In this document: positions 53,956-62,376 of the stretch, one piece after another
Numbering within the stretch: position 1 is the stretch's first letter
Layout: the number at the start of each line of letters is the position of its first letter
NCBI GenBank assembly: GCA_017640605.1
Contig: JAEPQH010000002.1
Coordinates: 186,001-250,000, forward strand
DNA length: 64,000 nucleotides
Direction of reading: 5' to 3'
DNA from: Balneolaceae bacterium
GTDB lineage: Bacteria > Bacteroidota > Rhodothermia > Balneolales > Balneolaceae
Position numbers and translations under genes: made by a program
Notes under the pieces: model-generated
What the model was told of the DNA's origin: nothing
Seen by the model: the letters and a program-made list of their open reading frames with translations, nothing else
Databases searched by the model: none

Positions 53956-56220
53956 TCAGAATACAAAAGTATGCGAATACTTCACCAAAATGGTTCGTGC
54001 CTGTGTAAGCGGTAATCGTGGTTCATCCAATTGATCGCGCATGGTATTAATCTGTTCGTTGAACACGATCCAGAAATCACGCCCTTCGCTAAAGTTGTAT
54101 CGGAATCTCAAATTAGCACCCACCAATTCAGCCACGTTGCTGTATTGCACAAATGTGCTGAGCGACGCTCTTTTGTTGAAGGCGTATTGAGCTCTCAATT
54201 GCCCGAGATGTGCCGCATATTCATTTCCCGTTCTAATGTCTTCTACTGTTGCCGGGGTCACCGTAATATTTCGTTTCGAAAATTCAGGAAATTCCAAAAA
54301 GGTAACTCCATAACTACCGCCTAATTCCAAATTTGAACTCACATTCCACTTTGGTTCAAACTCGAACCCATAGCTGATACCATCGTACAGTCCACCATAC
54401 TCGAAACCAAAACCGGCCTGAACTTTTTTGCCTTCATTAGTTTGATAATTTATGCTCAGTTCATAAGTATCGTAGCTCCCCGATGGAACATGAATTTTAC
54501 TTAGCAGATTAAAATCTTCATCCTCCAGCAAAATTTCTTTATTAAAGCGGAAGTTTGAATTAATTCGACCAAGTTGTTTAAACCGAATATCAAAACCCGC
54601 TGTTATTGAGCGACCCAACAAATCATAGGTATCGTTTTTGGCTTGGTTGTAAATCGTAAAATCGGCATTGTAACGATTTACTATAGAGGCATCGGAGGCA
54701 AACCAACCGTATGCAAATCGAGTAAAATAATCGGTATTACCTGTTCTGCGAACAAAACCTATGCCAGGATCAAATTCCTCTCCGGTTCTGTTCACAACTA
54801 AACGATAATTAAAGCCAATAGACTTTTGCAGTGTTAAAGCCATTCTAGCTGAGGTAGTATTTCCAAAGTTTTGATCACCGGGCAGTTCACTATCAATGGT
54901 TTGGCTTGCCATGGCCTCTAGAAATAAATCTCCGGTAAGGTTCGTCTCCGAATCAAAGCCATACACATAATTGTAGCCACCATTACTACCTACTCGAGAT
55001 GTGAACAGCGCACCTACATTCGAAAGATCATTTATGGTTTTACGCTGGAGCCTGAGTACCCCAAAATTTTCGGAGCTCAGATTTTCTGAATCACCTGTTT
55101 GCATGTTGATCACGCCTACATCCCAATCGCCGATACGACCCGTCATTCGAGCTCCGCCTAAAATTCTAACCGGGTTCCCCTCTCCATCTAAACCAATTCG
55201 TCGACTATAAAACAATCGGTTTCTTCCATAAGAAACATTGAATAAACCCGCTCGCTCCTGAAAAAACTGTCGCTTTTCGGGAAAGAAAAGTGAGAATCGT
55301 GATAAGTTTAATTGTTGATCATCGGCCTCAACCTGGGCGAAGTCGGTGTTTACGGTAACATCCAGGGTTAAATTACTGTTCAGATTGTATTTCAAATCGA
55401 AGCCAATTTCCCGTTGGAAATCAGTTTCTGTTTCATAGTCGGTTTCTAATTCATTTAGGTTACTTACCCCGTTTTGTCCGGCGATAGCATAAGGAGTAAA
55501 ATACAGCGGCTGCCGACTTTGTACGCCTTCCAGCACCACATCTTGTGCTTGCGATGGTTTAGCATTTCCCATGTTCCAGTTTGGTGGAATTGCCGGGTAA
55601 ATGTGCCGTTCGTTCGAGGAAGCGATCCAGCGGTACACAATCATGCCCATTTCAGCTAAGCCGTTGTTATCCTGAAAACCGATACTTGAAAACGGTATTC
55701 TCATTTCAGCAAACCAGCCTTCGTCGGTTTGAGTGGTGGCTACATCCCAAAAAGTATTCCAACTGGAATTCATGGCGTTTGCTCCTCCACCAAAATTGGC
55801 ATCGTTGGAAACCGCAATATCCACTCGAACACCGGCTGGTGTGGTAAAAAACCATAAGCCGTTTTCATTATCGTTAAAAGGATCGAGGACAATGGCGAAC
55901 ACATCGTCGTTGCTGTACTGATCTCTGGTTAAGGAGTTCTTTACAATCGTATTGGGATCGTTAGTAAACAGCTCGCCTGCTACGTAAATGAAATTTTCAT
56001 CGTAGGCTACCCGAAATACCGAAGTTTCACTCATCTCTCCCATAAAAATGGGCTCGTATTGCACTGGAGTTAATACTTCAACGGTCTCCCAAACTTCCTC
56101 ATCAATTACGCCATCTAAAATGATAGGTTCATCGATTTTTGTTAATTGTACCTGAGCCGCTAACTTTGTGGTGTAGCCGAATAAAAATAAAGTGGTTAGT
56201 ATAAATAGTACCTTGTGCAA
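53956..56220 (-). CDS. DUF5916 outer-membrane protein with CBM9-like N-terminal domain
   Basis: A 754-residue exported protein (signal MHKVLFILTTLFLFGYTTKL). Residues about 28-220 form the CBM9-like sandwich: I-I-L-D-G-V-I-D-E-E-V-W, F-R-V-A-Y-D-E-N-F-I-Y-V, and W-F-A-E-M-R-I-P-F-S-S-I. The remainder is the DUF5916 barrel: D-V-T-V-N-T-D-F-A-Q-V-E-A-D-D-Q-Q, F-F-P-E-K-R-Q-F-F-Q-E, R-R-I-G and a C terminus with T-I-L-V-K-Y-S-H-T-F-V-F. Members are abundant in Bacteroidota; function unknown, though the sugar-binding-type domain suggests glycan or peptide processing. It lies 72 bp upstream of the M14 peptidase on the same strand. Confidence 0.88.
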   Translation of the reverse strand: MHKVLFILTTLFLFGYTTKLAAQVQLTKIDEPIILDGVIDEEVWETVEVLTPVQYEPIFMGEMSETSVFRVAYDENFIYVAGELFTNDPNTIVKNSLTRDQYSNDDVFAIVLDPFNDNENGLWFFTTPAGVRVDIAVSNDANFGGGANAMNSSWNTFWDVATTQTDEGWFAEMRIPFSSIGFQDNNGLAEMGMIVYRWIASSNERHIYPAIPPNWNMGNAKPSQAQDVVLEGVQSRQPLYFTPYAIAGQNGVSNLNELETDYETETDFQREIGFDLKYNLNSNLTLDVTVNTDFAQVEADDQQLNLSRFSLFFPEKRQFFQERAGLFNVSYGRNRLFYSRRIGLDGEGNPVRILGGARMTGRIGDWDVGVINMQTGDSENLSSENFGVLRLQRKTINDLSNVGALFTSRVGSNGGYNYVYGFDSETNLTGDLFLEAMASQTIDSELPGDQNFGNTTSARMALTLQKSIGFNYRLVVNRTGEEFDPGIGFVRRTGNTDYFTRFAYGWFASDASIVNRYNADFTIYNQAKNDTYDLLGRSITAGFDIRFKQLGRINSNFRFNKEILLEDEDFNLLSKIHVPSGSYDTYELSINYQTNEGKKVQAGFGFEYGGLYDGISYGFEFEPKWNVSSNLELGGSYGVTFLEFPEFSKRNITVTPATVEDIRTGNEYAAHLGQLRAQYAFNKRASLSTFVQYSNVAELVGANLRFRYNFSEGRDFWIVFNEQINTMRDQLDEPRLPLTQARTILVKYSHTFVF

Positions 56221-56350
56221 TTCCGTCTCCTAAAGATTTCTCCAAAAATATCACTTTTATTTTCGGTATCGTTTCGTGTTTGCCAATTTTTACACCCTGA
56301 TAAGGTCCTAATCAGCTGCTAAACAGCGTTTTAACTTTTTTTGATATTCG

Positions 56351-57307
56351 ATGAATCCAAAACAATCTATCCCCACTTTCGACGATATTCACAAGGCTGC
56401 AATCACCATTAAGCCCTATGCACATATAACTCCGGTGTTAAGTTCATCGCTTGTTAATGAACGAACGGGTGCTGAGCTTTTCTTCAAATGCGAGAATTTT
56501 CAAAAAGTGGGTGCTTTTAAATTTCGCGGTGCCTGTAATACTATCATGACCCTTTCGGATGAAGATGCTTCAAAAGGAGTAGCGACTCATTCATCCGGAA
56601 ATCATGCACAGGCTTTGGCTTTATCGGCAAAATTAAGAGGAATTCAAGCTTACGTGGTGATGCCCGAAAATGCACCTAAAGTAAAAGTTGAAGCGGTTAA
56701 AAATTATGGAGCAGAAATCACCTTTTGTGAGTCTACGTTGGAGGCTAGAGAGTCTACGCTTCAACAGGTGGTTGAAAAAACCGGTGCAACCTTCATCCAT
56801 CCATATAATGATAGCAGGGTTATTGCCGGACAAGGAACTGCTGCATTAGAGTTCTTGAGCTCAAATCCTGATCTGGATGTACTACTTACACCACTTGGTG
56901 GAGGTGGTTTATTAAGTGGCTCCTCGATCTCAGCAAAAACTCTTAACCCAAAGATTAAAGTGATTGGCACTGAACCGGAATTAGCAGATGATGGATTTCG
57001 ATCCTTTCAATCCGGCAACATAGAACCGGTGATACGCACTGATACTATTGCCGATGGCTTACGAACTTCGGTGGGTGATTTACCTTTTCAAATCATTAAA
57101 CAACATGTGGATGAAATTGTTACCGTTAGCGAAGAATCCATTATCGAAGCAATGCGTTTTATCTGGGAACGGATGAATATGATTATCGAACCCTCCTGCG
57201 CGGTTCCAGTTGCTGCAATTTTTGAAGGAAAAGTCGACGTTCGGGGCAAAAAAGTGGGAATCATAATCACCGGTGGAAATGTGGATTTCGGGAATTTACC
57301 GTGGTGA
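56351..57307 (+). CDS. PLP-dependent threonine/serine dehydratase or serine racemase
   Basis: A 318-residue fold-type II PLP enzyme. Lys of F-K-F-R-G-A (near residue 56) forms the Schiff base, S-S-G-N-H-A-Q holds the substrate, and G-G-G-G-L-L-S-G the phosphate of PLP. The C terminus P-S-C-A-V-P and T-G-G-N-V-D matches serine racemase and short threonine dehydratases; it lacks the ACT regulatory domain of IlvA. Whether D-serine, ketobutyrate or pyruvate is the main product cannot be read. Confidence 0.9.
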   Translation: MNPKQSIPTFDDIHKAAITIKPYAHITPVLSSSLVNERTGAELFFKCENFQKVGAFKFRGACNTIMTLSDEDASKGVATHSSGNHAQALALSAKLRGIQAYVVMPENAPKVKVEAVKNYGAEITFCESTLEARESTLQQVVEKTGATFIHPYNDSRVIAGQGTAALEFLSSNPDLDVLLTPLGGGGLLSGSSISAKTLNPKIKVIGTEPELADDGFRSFQSGNIEPVIRTDTIADGLRTSVGDLPFQIIKQHVDEIVTVSEESIIEAMRFIWERMNMIIEPSCAVPVAAIFEGKVDVRGKKVGIIITGGNVDFGNLPW

Positions 57308-57327
57308 TCAAAAACTTTGATCTTTTT
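57306..57327 (+). terminator. Probable intrinsic terminator overlapping the dehydratase stop
   Basis: GATCAAA (57306-57312) pairs with TTTGATC (57316-57322) around AAC, followed by TTTTT (57323-57327). The stem is short and A/T-rich. Confidence 0.5.
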
Positions 57328-57389
57328 CACGAATAAAAGCGAATCAATAAAAATTCTTCTTTATGTCCTATGACTTGAACTGCTATTGA

Positions 57390-57554
57390 TCATGAAAACT
57401 TTAGACCATTTCTACTCTCAAAAATCCCGCTCATTAGTATCAAAAATCCTGTACTAAACAGAAGCCCCCAGATTACGATCACGGCTAATGCTTCCCAGAA
57501 TTCATTGGTTCCAAAAAACAGCATCGGTAGTAATCCAACTAAGTATTTATTTAG
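57390..57554 (-). pseudogene. C-terminal remnant of an RND-type efflux transporter
   Basis: The stretch 57308-57616 has no intact gene. On the minus strand, one open frame of 54 codons between a TAG and a TGA reads L-V-G-L-L-P-M-L-F-F-G-T, N-E-F-W-E-A-L-A-V-I-V-I-W-G-L-L-F-S-T-G and then a short polar tail. The G-L-L-P-M plus I-W-G-L-L-F-S-T pattern is that of the last two helices of AcrB-like permeases. No start, body or upstream homology survives nearby, so a deletion removed the rest. The match is short. Confidence 0.5.
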
Positions 57555-57616
57555 CTAACACATCAAAGTATTTATTTTAAATTCTTTAAACTTTTTGGTT
57601 GCTCTGATTTAAGCAT

Positions 57617-57991
57617 ATGATAGTTTTTAAACCCAACCGATATTTAGATAAGCTTGATAAGATATTTAAGACAGATATTGAGAGAAAAGCTCCAAGTATC
57701 GCATTAATGAATAATGATACGATTGCCAGATCTATGATAGGATATGCGATTATAACCACTCCTTATATTCTCTGGTTATTGTATAAGTTGAAAAAATTCA
57801 GATGGTTATTATTTTTTGGCTTATTCGTGGTACTACCTTATCTATTGCTAAATCATTTCCTTAAATATTCAATGTGGCACATTATTTCTTATTTATTTCC
57901 ACTATTCTTATTGTGTATTTATCACATGATGCTAAAAAATAGTTATCAGAATTGGAGAGAACCCTTATTTATAAATAAAAAGGACATTTAA
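57617..57991 (+). CDS. Small hypothetical membrane protein, AT-rich
   Basis: A 124-residue protein with two to three hydrophobic helices (about residues 42-58, 64-82 and 88-106) and basic loops. Codons are visibly richer in A/T than in the neighbours. No family recognised. It sits between the RND remnant and the terminator at 57978-58012, a position and composition that suggest inserted or decaying DNA. It may also be a fragment of a larger membrane protein. Confidence 0.55.
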   Translation: MIVFKPNRYLDKLDKIFKTDIERKAPSIALMNNDTIARSMIGYAIITTPYILWLLYKLKKFRWLLFFGLFVVLPYLLLNHFLKYSMWHIISYLFPLFLLCIYHMMLKNSYQNWREPLFINKKDI

Positions 57992-58012
57992 GTAAATCTT
58001 AAACATCCTTTT
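57978..58012. terminator. Possible bidirectional terminator
   Basis: AAAAGGA (57978-57984) pairs with TCCTTTT (58006-58012) and TTAAG (57988-57992) with CTTAA (57998-58002), with a 3x3 internal loop. It lies between convergent genes. Confidence 0.45.
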
Positions 58013-58058
58013 CTATCCTTAATTAGTAAATGGAATCATCCAAAAATTGATATCTGTG

Positions 58059-60371
58059 TTAGTCTACCAGTTCAAACTCAACTGCTTTTACTTGGTTTGA
58101 ACTTCCGCCAATCATAACAGAAAACATTCCAGGTTCTGCTCGGTAGGTTTGATCCTGACCATAAAAACCGAGGGTTTTCCAATCAATATCGAAGGTTAAC
58201 GTTTTAGTCTCTCCGGCATCCAGCATGATTTTTTCGAAACCGCGTAATTCCTGTACAGGTCGCATCACACTGGCAAAATGGTCTTTGATGTACATCTGCA
58301 CCACTTCTTCGCCTGCCATCTCTCCTGTGTTGGTCACATCTACCGAAACCTGAATACTTCCATCCATATTCATGGTGGAGTTGCTTAGACTTGGAGCTGA
58401 ATATTCAAAGTTGGTGTAGCTCAACCCATATCCGAATGGGTATTGCGGACTGTTTTCCATGTCGTTGTAGTGGCTCCAGAATACTGCGCCATCATCACCG
58501 GGTCCAGTACTCGGGCGGCCGGGACTTACAAAATTATAGTATACCGGAATTTGCCCAACAGCTCGTGGAATAGACATTGGCAGTTTTCCTGACGGATTAT
58601 AATCCGCAAAAATCACGTCGGCAATGGCATTACCGGCTTCAGAACCAAGGTGCCAAGTATTCAATAAGGTTGAGGCATTTTCGTACAGCTCCGGCTCGAT
58701 AATCGGACGACCTGCCATCAAAACTACAATAACATTCTCGTTTACTTCGCTGATTAAATTGAACAGTTCTAATTGTCGACCTTCGAGGCTGATGTCTACT
58801 AGACTTCGACCCTCACCAGATTGAAGGGCTTCTTCCCCAACCGCCATAATTACAACGTCAGCGTTGGCTGCGGTAGCAATGGCATCATCAAAACCGGAAC
58901 CATCATCCTCAGGAAATACAAGAGCACGTGAAAATTGACCATTATTAGGTGCTAAGGTATATCCTTCCACGTATTCCACTTCAACGTTTGAAGAAACGGC
59001 ATTTCGAATACCATCGAGCAAAGAAACGGTGGTTGTGTTATCGCCTTGTGCTCTCCAGTTGCCTAGTGGAGCATCTTTTTCGGCGGCTAAATGTCCAATT
59101 ACTGCTATTTTGGGTGTAGATTTAGAGATTGGCAACAAATTGTTATCGTTATTGAGCATCACGATAGAGCGCTTTGCTACATCACGTGCAATGGCTCGGT
59201 GTTCGTCGGTAAAGATGAGTGCAGCTTCTCGCTCAGGATCGGAGTAGCGGTATGGATCATCAAAAAGTCCGAGATGAAACTTCATTCTCAGAATTCTGCG
59301 GACCGCCTGATCTACCAATGCTTCATCCACTTTTCCACGTTCTACCAAATCTACTAAATGGCGTTGGTAAGCTTCCGATTCCATATCCATATCGTTGCCA
59401 CTGGTGATGGCATGCACAGCGGATTGCTCCAAATCTTTAGAGAATCCGTGATTAATCATTTGGCGAATAGATCCCCAATCAGAAATAACAAATCCGTTGA
59501 ATCCCCAGCGCTCTTTAAGTACGGTTCGCTGTAAAAAAGTATCGCCATTGGCTGGAATACCATTCAAATCGTTAAAGGAGTTCATGATGGTACCCACGCC
59601 TTCATCAACGGCAGCCTCAAAGGGTGGCAATACAATATTGAACAAGGTTCTTGTTCCAAAATCTACGGTGTTATAATCACGACCTCCTTCTGAAAATCCG
59701 TATCCGGCAAAATGTTTGGCAGTTGCCATAATTGAATTATTTGCAGATAGATCATCAGTTTGAAAACCTCGCACTCGAGCCCGTGCAATTTCTGAAGCCA
59801 AATAGGGATCTTCTCCGGCTCCCTCCATTACTCTTCCCCACCGAGGATCACGTCCTACGTCCACCATCGGGGCAAAGGTCCAGTTGATTCCAGCTGCAGA
59901 AGCTTCGATAGCAGCAACCCTTGCTGATTGCTCGATAACCTCTAAATCCCAGCTAGCCGACTCGCCTAAAGGAATCGGAAAAATAGTCTTAAATCCATGA
60001 ATAACATCGTACCCAAAAACGAGCGGGATACCGAGCCGACTGTTTTCTACAGCAAGTTTTTGAGCGGCCATGGTAGCTTCTGCTCCCACAACATTTAGTA
60101 GAGAACCTACACCTCCACTTTTTAGTAAACGGGCGCGTTCGGCTACGTATTCATTGTCTTCGGGAATAGGCCCGGTTACATCCCAGCTGCCATTATGTTG
60201 ATTTAATTGACCTACTTTTTCCTGAAGAGTCATTTGTGAAATCAGATCATCAATTTTTTGTTCAATTTCCGGATCTATAAGCTGATTTTGTGCAGTGGCT
60301 GTCTTAGTAAAACCAAAAAGTACTGCAATGCACAAACAAACGATCAGCGGTAAGTGCTTCTTATTTTTCAT
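58059..60371 (-). CDS. Exported GH3 beta-glucosidase (BglX-like)
   Basis: A 770-residue glycoside hydrolase family 3 enzyme that removes glucose from beta-glucan oligosaccharides, probably in the periplasm. I start at MKNKKHLPLIVCLCIAVLFG (60371), giving a signal peptide ending T-A-T-A-Q; a frame 12 codons longer exists. The barrel (about 40-390) has A-K-H-F-A-G-Y and the nucleophile Asp298 in F-V-I-S-D-W-G-S. The alpha/beta sandwich and a fibronectin III-like domain (M-Q-M-Y-I-K-D, L-R-G-F-E-K) follow. It complements the GH81 glucanase at 39817. Confidence 0.94.
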   Translation of the reverse strand: MKNKKHLPLIVCLCIAVLFGFTKTATAQNQLIDPEIEQKIDDLISQMTLQEKVGQLNQHNGSWDVTGPIPEDNEYVAERARLLKSGGVGSLLNVVGAEATMAAQKLAVENSRLGIPLVFGYDVIHGFKTIFPIPLGESASWDLEVIEQSARVAAIEASAAGINWTFAPMVDVGRDPRWGRVMEGAGEDPYLASEIARARVRGFQTDDLSANNSIMATAKHFAGYGFSEGGRDYNTVDFGTRTLFNIVLPPFEAAVDEGVGTIMNSFNDLNGIPANGDTFLQRTVLKERWGFNGFVISDWGSIRQMINHGFSKDLEQSAVHAITSGNDMDMESEAYQRHLVDLVERGKVDEALVDQAVRRILRMKFHLGLFDDPYRYSDPEREAALIFTDEHRAIARDVAKRSIVMLNNDNNLLPISKSTPKIAVIGHLAAEKDAPLGNWRAQGDNTTTVSLLDGIRNAVSSNVEVEYVEGYTLAPNNGQFSRALVFPEDDGSGFDDAIATAANADVVIMAVGEEALQSGEGRSLVDISLEGRQLELFNLISEVNENVIVVLMAGRPIIEPELYENASTLLNTWHLGSEAGNAIADVIFADYNPSGKLPMSIPRAVGQIPVYYNFVSPGRPSTGPGDDGAVFWSHYNDMENSPQYPFGYGLSYTNFEYSAPSLSNSTMNMDGSIQVSVDVTNTGEMAGEEVVQMYIKDHFASVMRPVQELRGFEKIMLDAGETKTLTFDIDWKTLGFYGQDQTYRAEPGMFSVMIGGSSNQVKAVEFELVD

Positions 60372-60391
60372 ATTTATTCGATTTGAGGTGG

Positions 60392-60406
60392 TGAGAAAAT
60401 TTCTCA
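60392..60406. promoter_or_regulatory. Perfect 7-1-7 palindrome upstream of the GH3 gene
   Basis: TGAGAAA (60392-60398), A, TTTCTCA (60400-60406). A half-site-like TTTTCTCAT lies near 60441. It is 21 bp before the GH3 start and 140 bp before the divergent repeat-protein operon, so it could be an operator for either. Confidence 0.4.
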
Positions 60407-60545
60407 TAACTAATAGTTTTCATTTAAGTTTAAGAAATCTTTTTCTCATTCTTAACACCGATCCTACTCTTTTTAAATAAACTTTAAATGAAGGAGCATG
60501 AAACAATGGCCAAATTCTTTTCGTCTTAGTGAAAAAACTTGCTCT

Positions 60546-61370
60546 ATGTCAAAACAACGCAACTATTCGCAAAGAAAAGGAAGTTCTCAATCTGATGAGG
60601 ACTTCGATTTAGATTCTTACCTAGAAGAAAAAGGCCAAGCTTCCCAGCAAATACATTTAAACCAGACGTCAGAAAAATCGGTCAGAAATCCATTCTTGAG
60701 CCGATTATTACTAGTGGTGGCTTTAGTGGTTAGTGTGATTTGGAGCTATAATGTGACCACTGATGCAAATTGGTTTAGTTTTTTCAGCGGTGGCCAATCA
60801 GAGCGTGTTTCGCAAGTTGCTCCGGTTTCTCCTGTTAGTCCGGTAACTCCAATTCAACGTACCTCCAACGAGTCCTTCGATTTCAATAGCGATTCCGAAT
60901 TAGGCTCCATCACCGATTATTTACAGCGACTAGATCAGGAAGGATTATTAAACGATCGCCTTCTAAACGGCTTTGAAGCTCGACAAGTTTATTCCAATGG
61001 TGTTCCTATCGAATATTTGAAAGCATTGAATGATGCCGGGTATCTCTCTGAATTTTCTTTTGTGTACATCAATGAATATTACAACAATCAAATACCCATG
61101 GAGTATTTAAATGTATTAGACAATGCAGGCTATTTGACTCATTTTTCTTTTGTTAGTGTAGTTGAATTGTATAAAAACGATGTATCTCTTGAATATTTGA
61201 AGCAATTGGAAGAGGGTGGTTATTTGTTTGATCTTTCGTTTGTGTATATCACTGAATATTACAAAAATGGAGTAACCACAGAATTTCTGGATGAATTGAA
61301 ATCAAAAAATTTATACGACAATTTGAGCTTTGTGGATGTTGTTGAATTATACAAAGCAGAGGAGAATTAA
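60546..61370 (+). CDS. Membrane-anchored 30-residue-repeat protein, paralogue 1
   Basis: A 274-residue protein, first of at least four paralogues. I start at MSKQRNYSQRKGSSQSDED (60546) because it aligns with the other N termini; an upstream ATG (60498) with AAGGAG very close is possible. Residues 19-30 carry D-F-D-L-D-S-Y-L-E-E-K-G. One membrane helix at about 55-75, Pro-rich linker V-A-P-V-S-P-V-S-P-V-T-P, then four repeats of 30 residues from residue 136 and a partial fifth. Each reads F/L-S-F-V-x-x-x-E-x-Y-x-N-x-V-x-x-E-Y-L-x-x-L-x-x-G-Y-L. The topology is N-in, repeats in the periplasm. No known function. 2 bp separate it from paralogue 2. Confidence 0.85.
   Translation: MSKQRNYSQRKGSSQSDEDFDLDSYLEEKGQASQQIHLNQTSEKSVRNPFLSRLLLVVALVVSVIWSYNVTTDANWFSFFSGGQSERVSQVAPVSPVSPVTPIQRTSNESFDFNSDSELGSITDYLQRLDQEGLLNDRLLNGFEARQVYSNGVPIEYLKALNDAGYLSEFSFVYINEYYNNQIPMEYLNVLDNAGYLTHFSFVSVVELYKNDVSLEYLKQLEEGGYLFDLSFVYITEYYKNGVTTEFLDELKSKNLYDNLSFVDVVELYKAEEN
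60951..61367 (+). repeat. Four and a half 90-bp repeats in paralogue 1
   Basis: Units at 60951-61040, 61041-61130, 61131-61220 and 61221-61310, with a partial unit to 61367. Consensus includes S-F-V, E-x-Y, V/I-x-x-E-Y/F-L. Two predicted helices per unit. Confidence 0.8.
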
Positions 61371-61372
61371 TT

Positions 61373-62374
61373 ATGGCGCGTGAGCAACGAAAAACCGGAA
61401 CCCAAGAGAATGACTTCGATTTTGATCAATATTTGGAAGATAAAGCCGATGAAGAGGTATCCATTGGAAGCACGCTCAAAAAAGAAAAAAATGAAGGCAG
61501 CTTTGCCAGAAATTTTCTTCTGATTCTTGGATTGGTAGTTACCGCTGTATTTTGGTACTACGACTGGAGCCCTCGACAAATGGCAATTGCCTGGTTAGGA
61601 AATGATGCACAAGTTTTAGGGATAGAGGATGAATCTTTCAATGAAATTGAAGCGGCAATTCCGGAATTCGACTTCGATTTCAACTTCAATGAAAATACCA
61701 ATACACCTGAAACGCCACTTCCTCCTACCGATTTATCCTTTACCGATTATTTGACTGAACTTAATGATGTTGGGCTTTTGGATAATTTTGGAAGCTCATC
61801 GCAAGAAGAATTATACCGAGCTCAGGTCCCGGTTGGATATATTCAGGGGCTTGCACTTACCGGAGCACTAGACAATTTTGGAGGATCATCCATCGCCTCG
61901 ATGTACCGAGCGAATGTTCCGTTAACGTACATAAACAACCTTCAGAACTCCGGTTTAATGGATAATTTTGGCGGTTCTTCCATTGTAAGTTTGTATACCA
62001 ATAATGTGCCTTTCGAATATATTAAGGGAATTGCGGATGCCGGATTGCTAGAAAATTTTGGGGGAACTTCAATTTCAAGATTATACAACAATCAGGTACC
62101 TCTTGAATACATTGCCGGCTTTCAACCCAATGGGTTAATTGATAATTTTGGAAGCACCTCCATCTCCCGTTTGTACGAAAATCAGGTACCTATCTCCTAC
62201 ATTTCGGAATTGAATGAGAAAGGATTGCTCGATAATTTCGGAAGCACTTCTATCTCAAATTTATACTCGAACCAAGTGCCGGTTTCTTTTATCGAACAGT
62301 TAAAAGATCGAGGGATACTTTATAATATGAGTTCATCTTCAGTCATAAACGCATATAAAATCGACGGAAATTAA
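61373..62374 (+). CDS. Membrane-anchored 30-residue-repeat protein, paralogue 2
   Basis: A 333-residue protein with the same plan: N-terminal N-D-F-D-F-D-Q-Y-L-E-D-K-A (residues 13-25), one membrane helix (about 44-64) followed by W-Y-Y-D-W-S-P-R-Q, an acidic linker with T-P-E-T-P-L-P-P, then six full 30-residue repeats from residue 135 and a partial seventh. Unit consensus: L-L-D-N-F-G-S-T-S-I-S-R-L-Y-x-N-Q-V-P-x-x-Y-I-x-x-L-x-x-x-G. The spacing of two helices and the V-P-x-x-Y-I turn recall the G-V-T-P-E-Y-I repeats at the C termini of some M56/BlaR1-like proteins. No catalytic motif. Confidence 0.87.
   Translation: MAREQRKTGTQENDFDFDQYLEDKADEEVSIGSTLKKEKNEGSFARNFLLILGLVVTAVFWYYDWSPRQMAIAWLGNDAQVLGIEDESFNEIEAAIPEFDFDFNFNENTNTPETPLPPTDLSFTDYLTELNDVGLLDNFGSSSQEELYRAQVPVGYIQGLALTGALDNFGGSSIASMYRANVPLTYINNLQNSGLMDNFGGSSIVSLYTNNVPFEYIKGIADAGLLENFGGTSISRLYNNQVPLEYIAGFQPNGLIDNFGSTSISRLYENQVPISYISELNEKGLLDNFGSTSISNLYSNQVPVSFIEQLKDRGILYNMSSSSVINAYKIDGN
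61775..62371 (+). repeat. Six and a half 90-bp repeats in paralogue 2
   Basis: Units of exactly 90 bp from 61775 to 62314, then a partial unit. Each encodes D/E-N-F-G, S-I-x-x-L/M-Y, V-P-x-x-Y/F-I and a terminal Gly. Units 5 and 6 are most alike. Confidence 0.85.
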
Positions 62375-62376
62375 AA

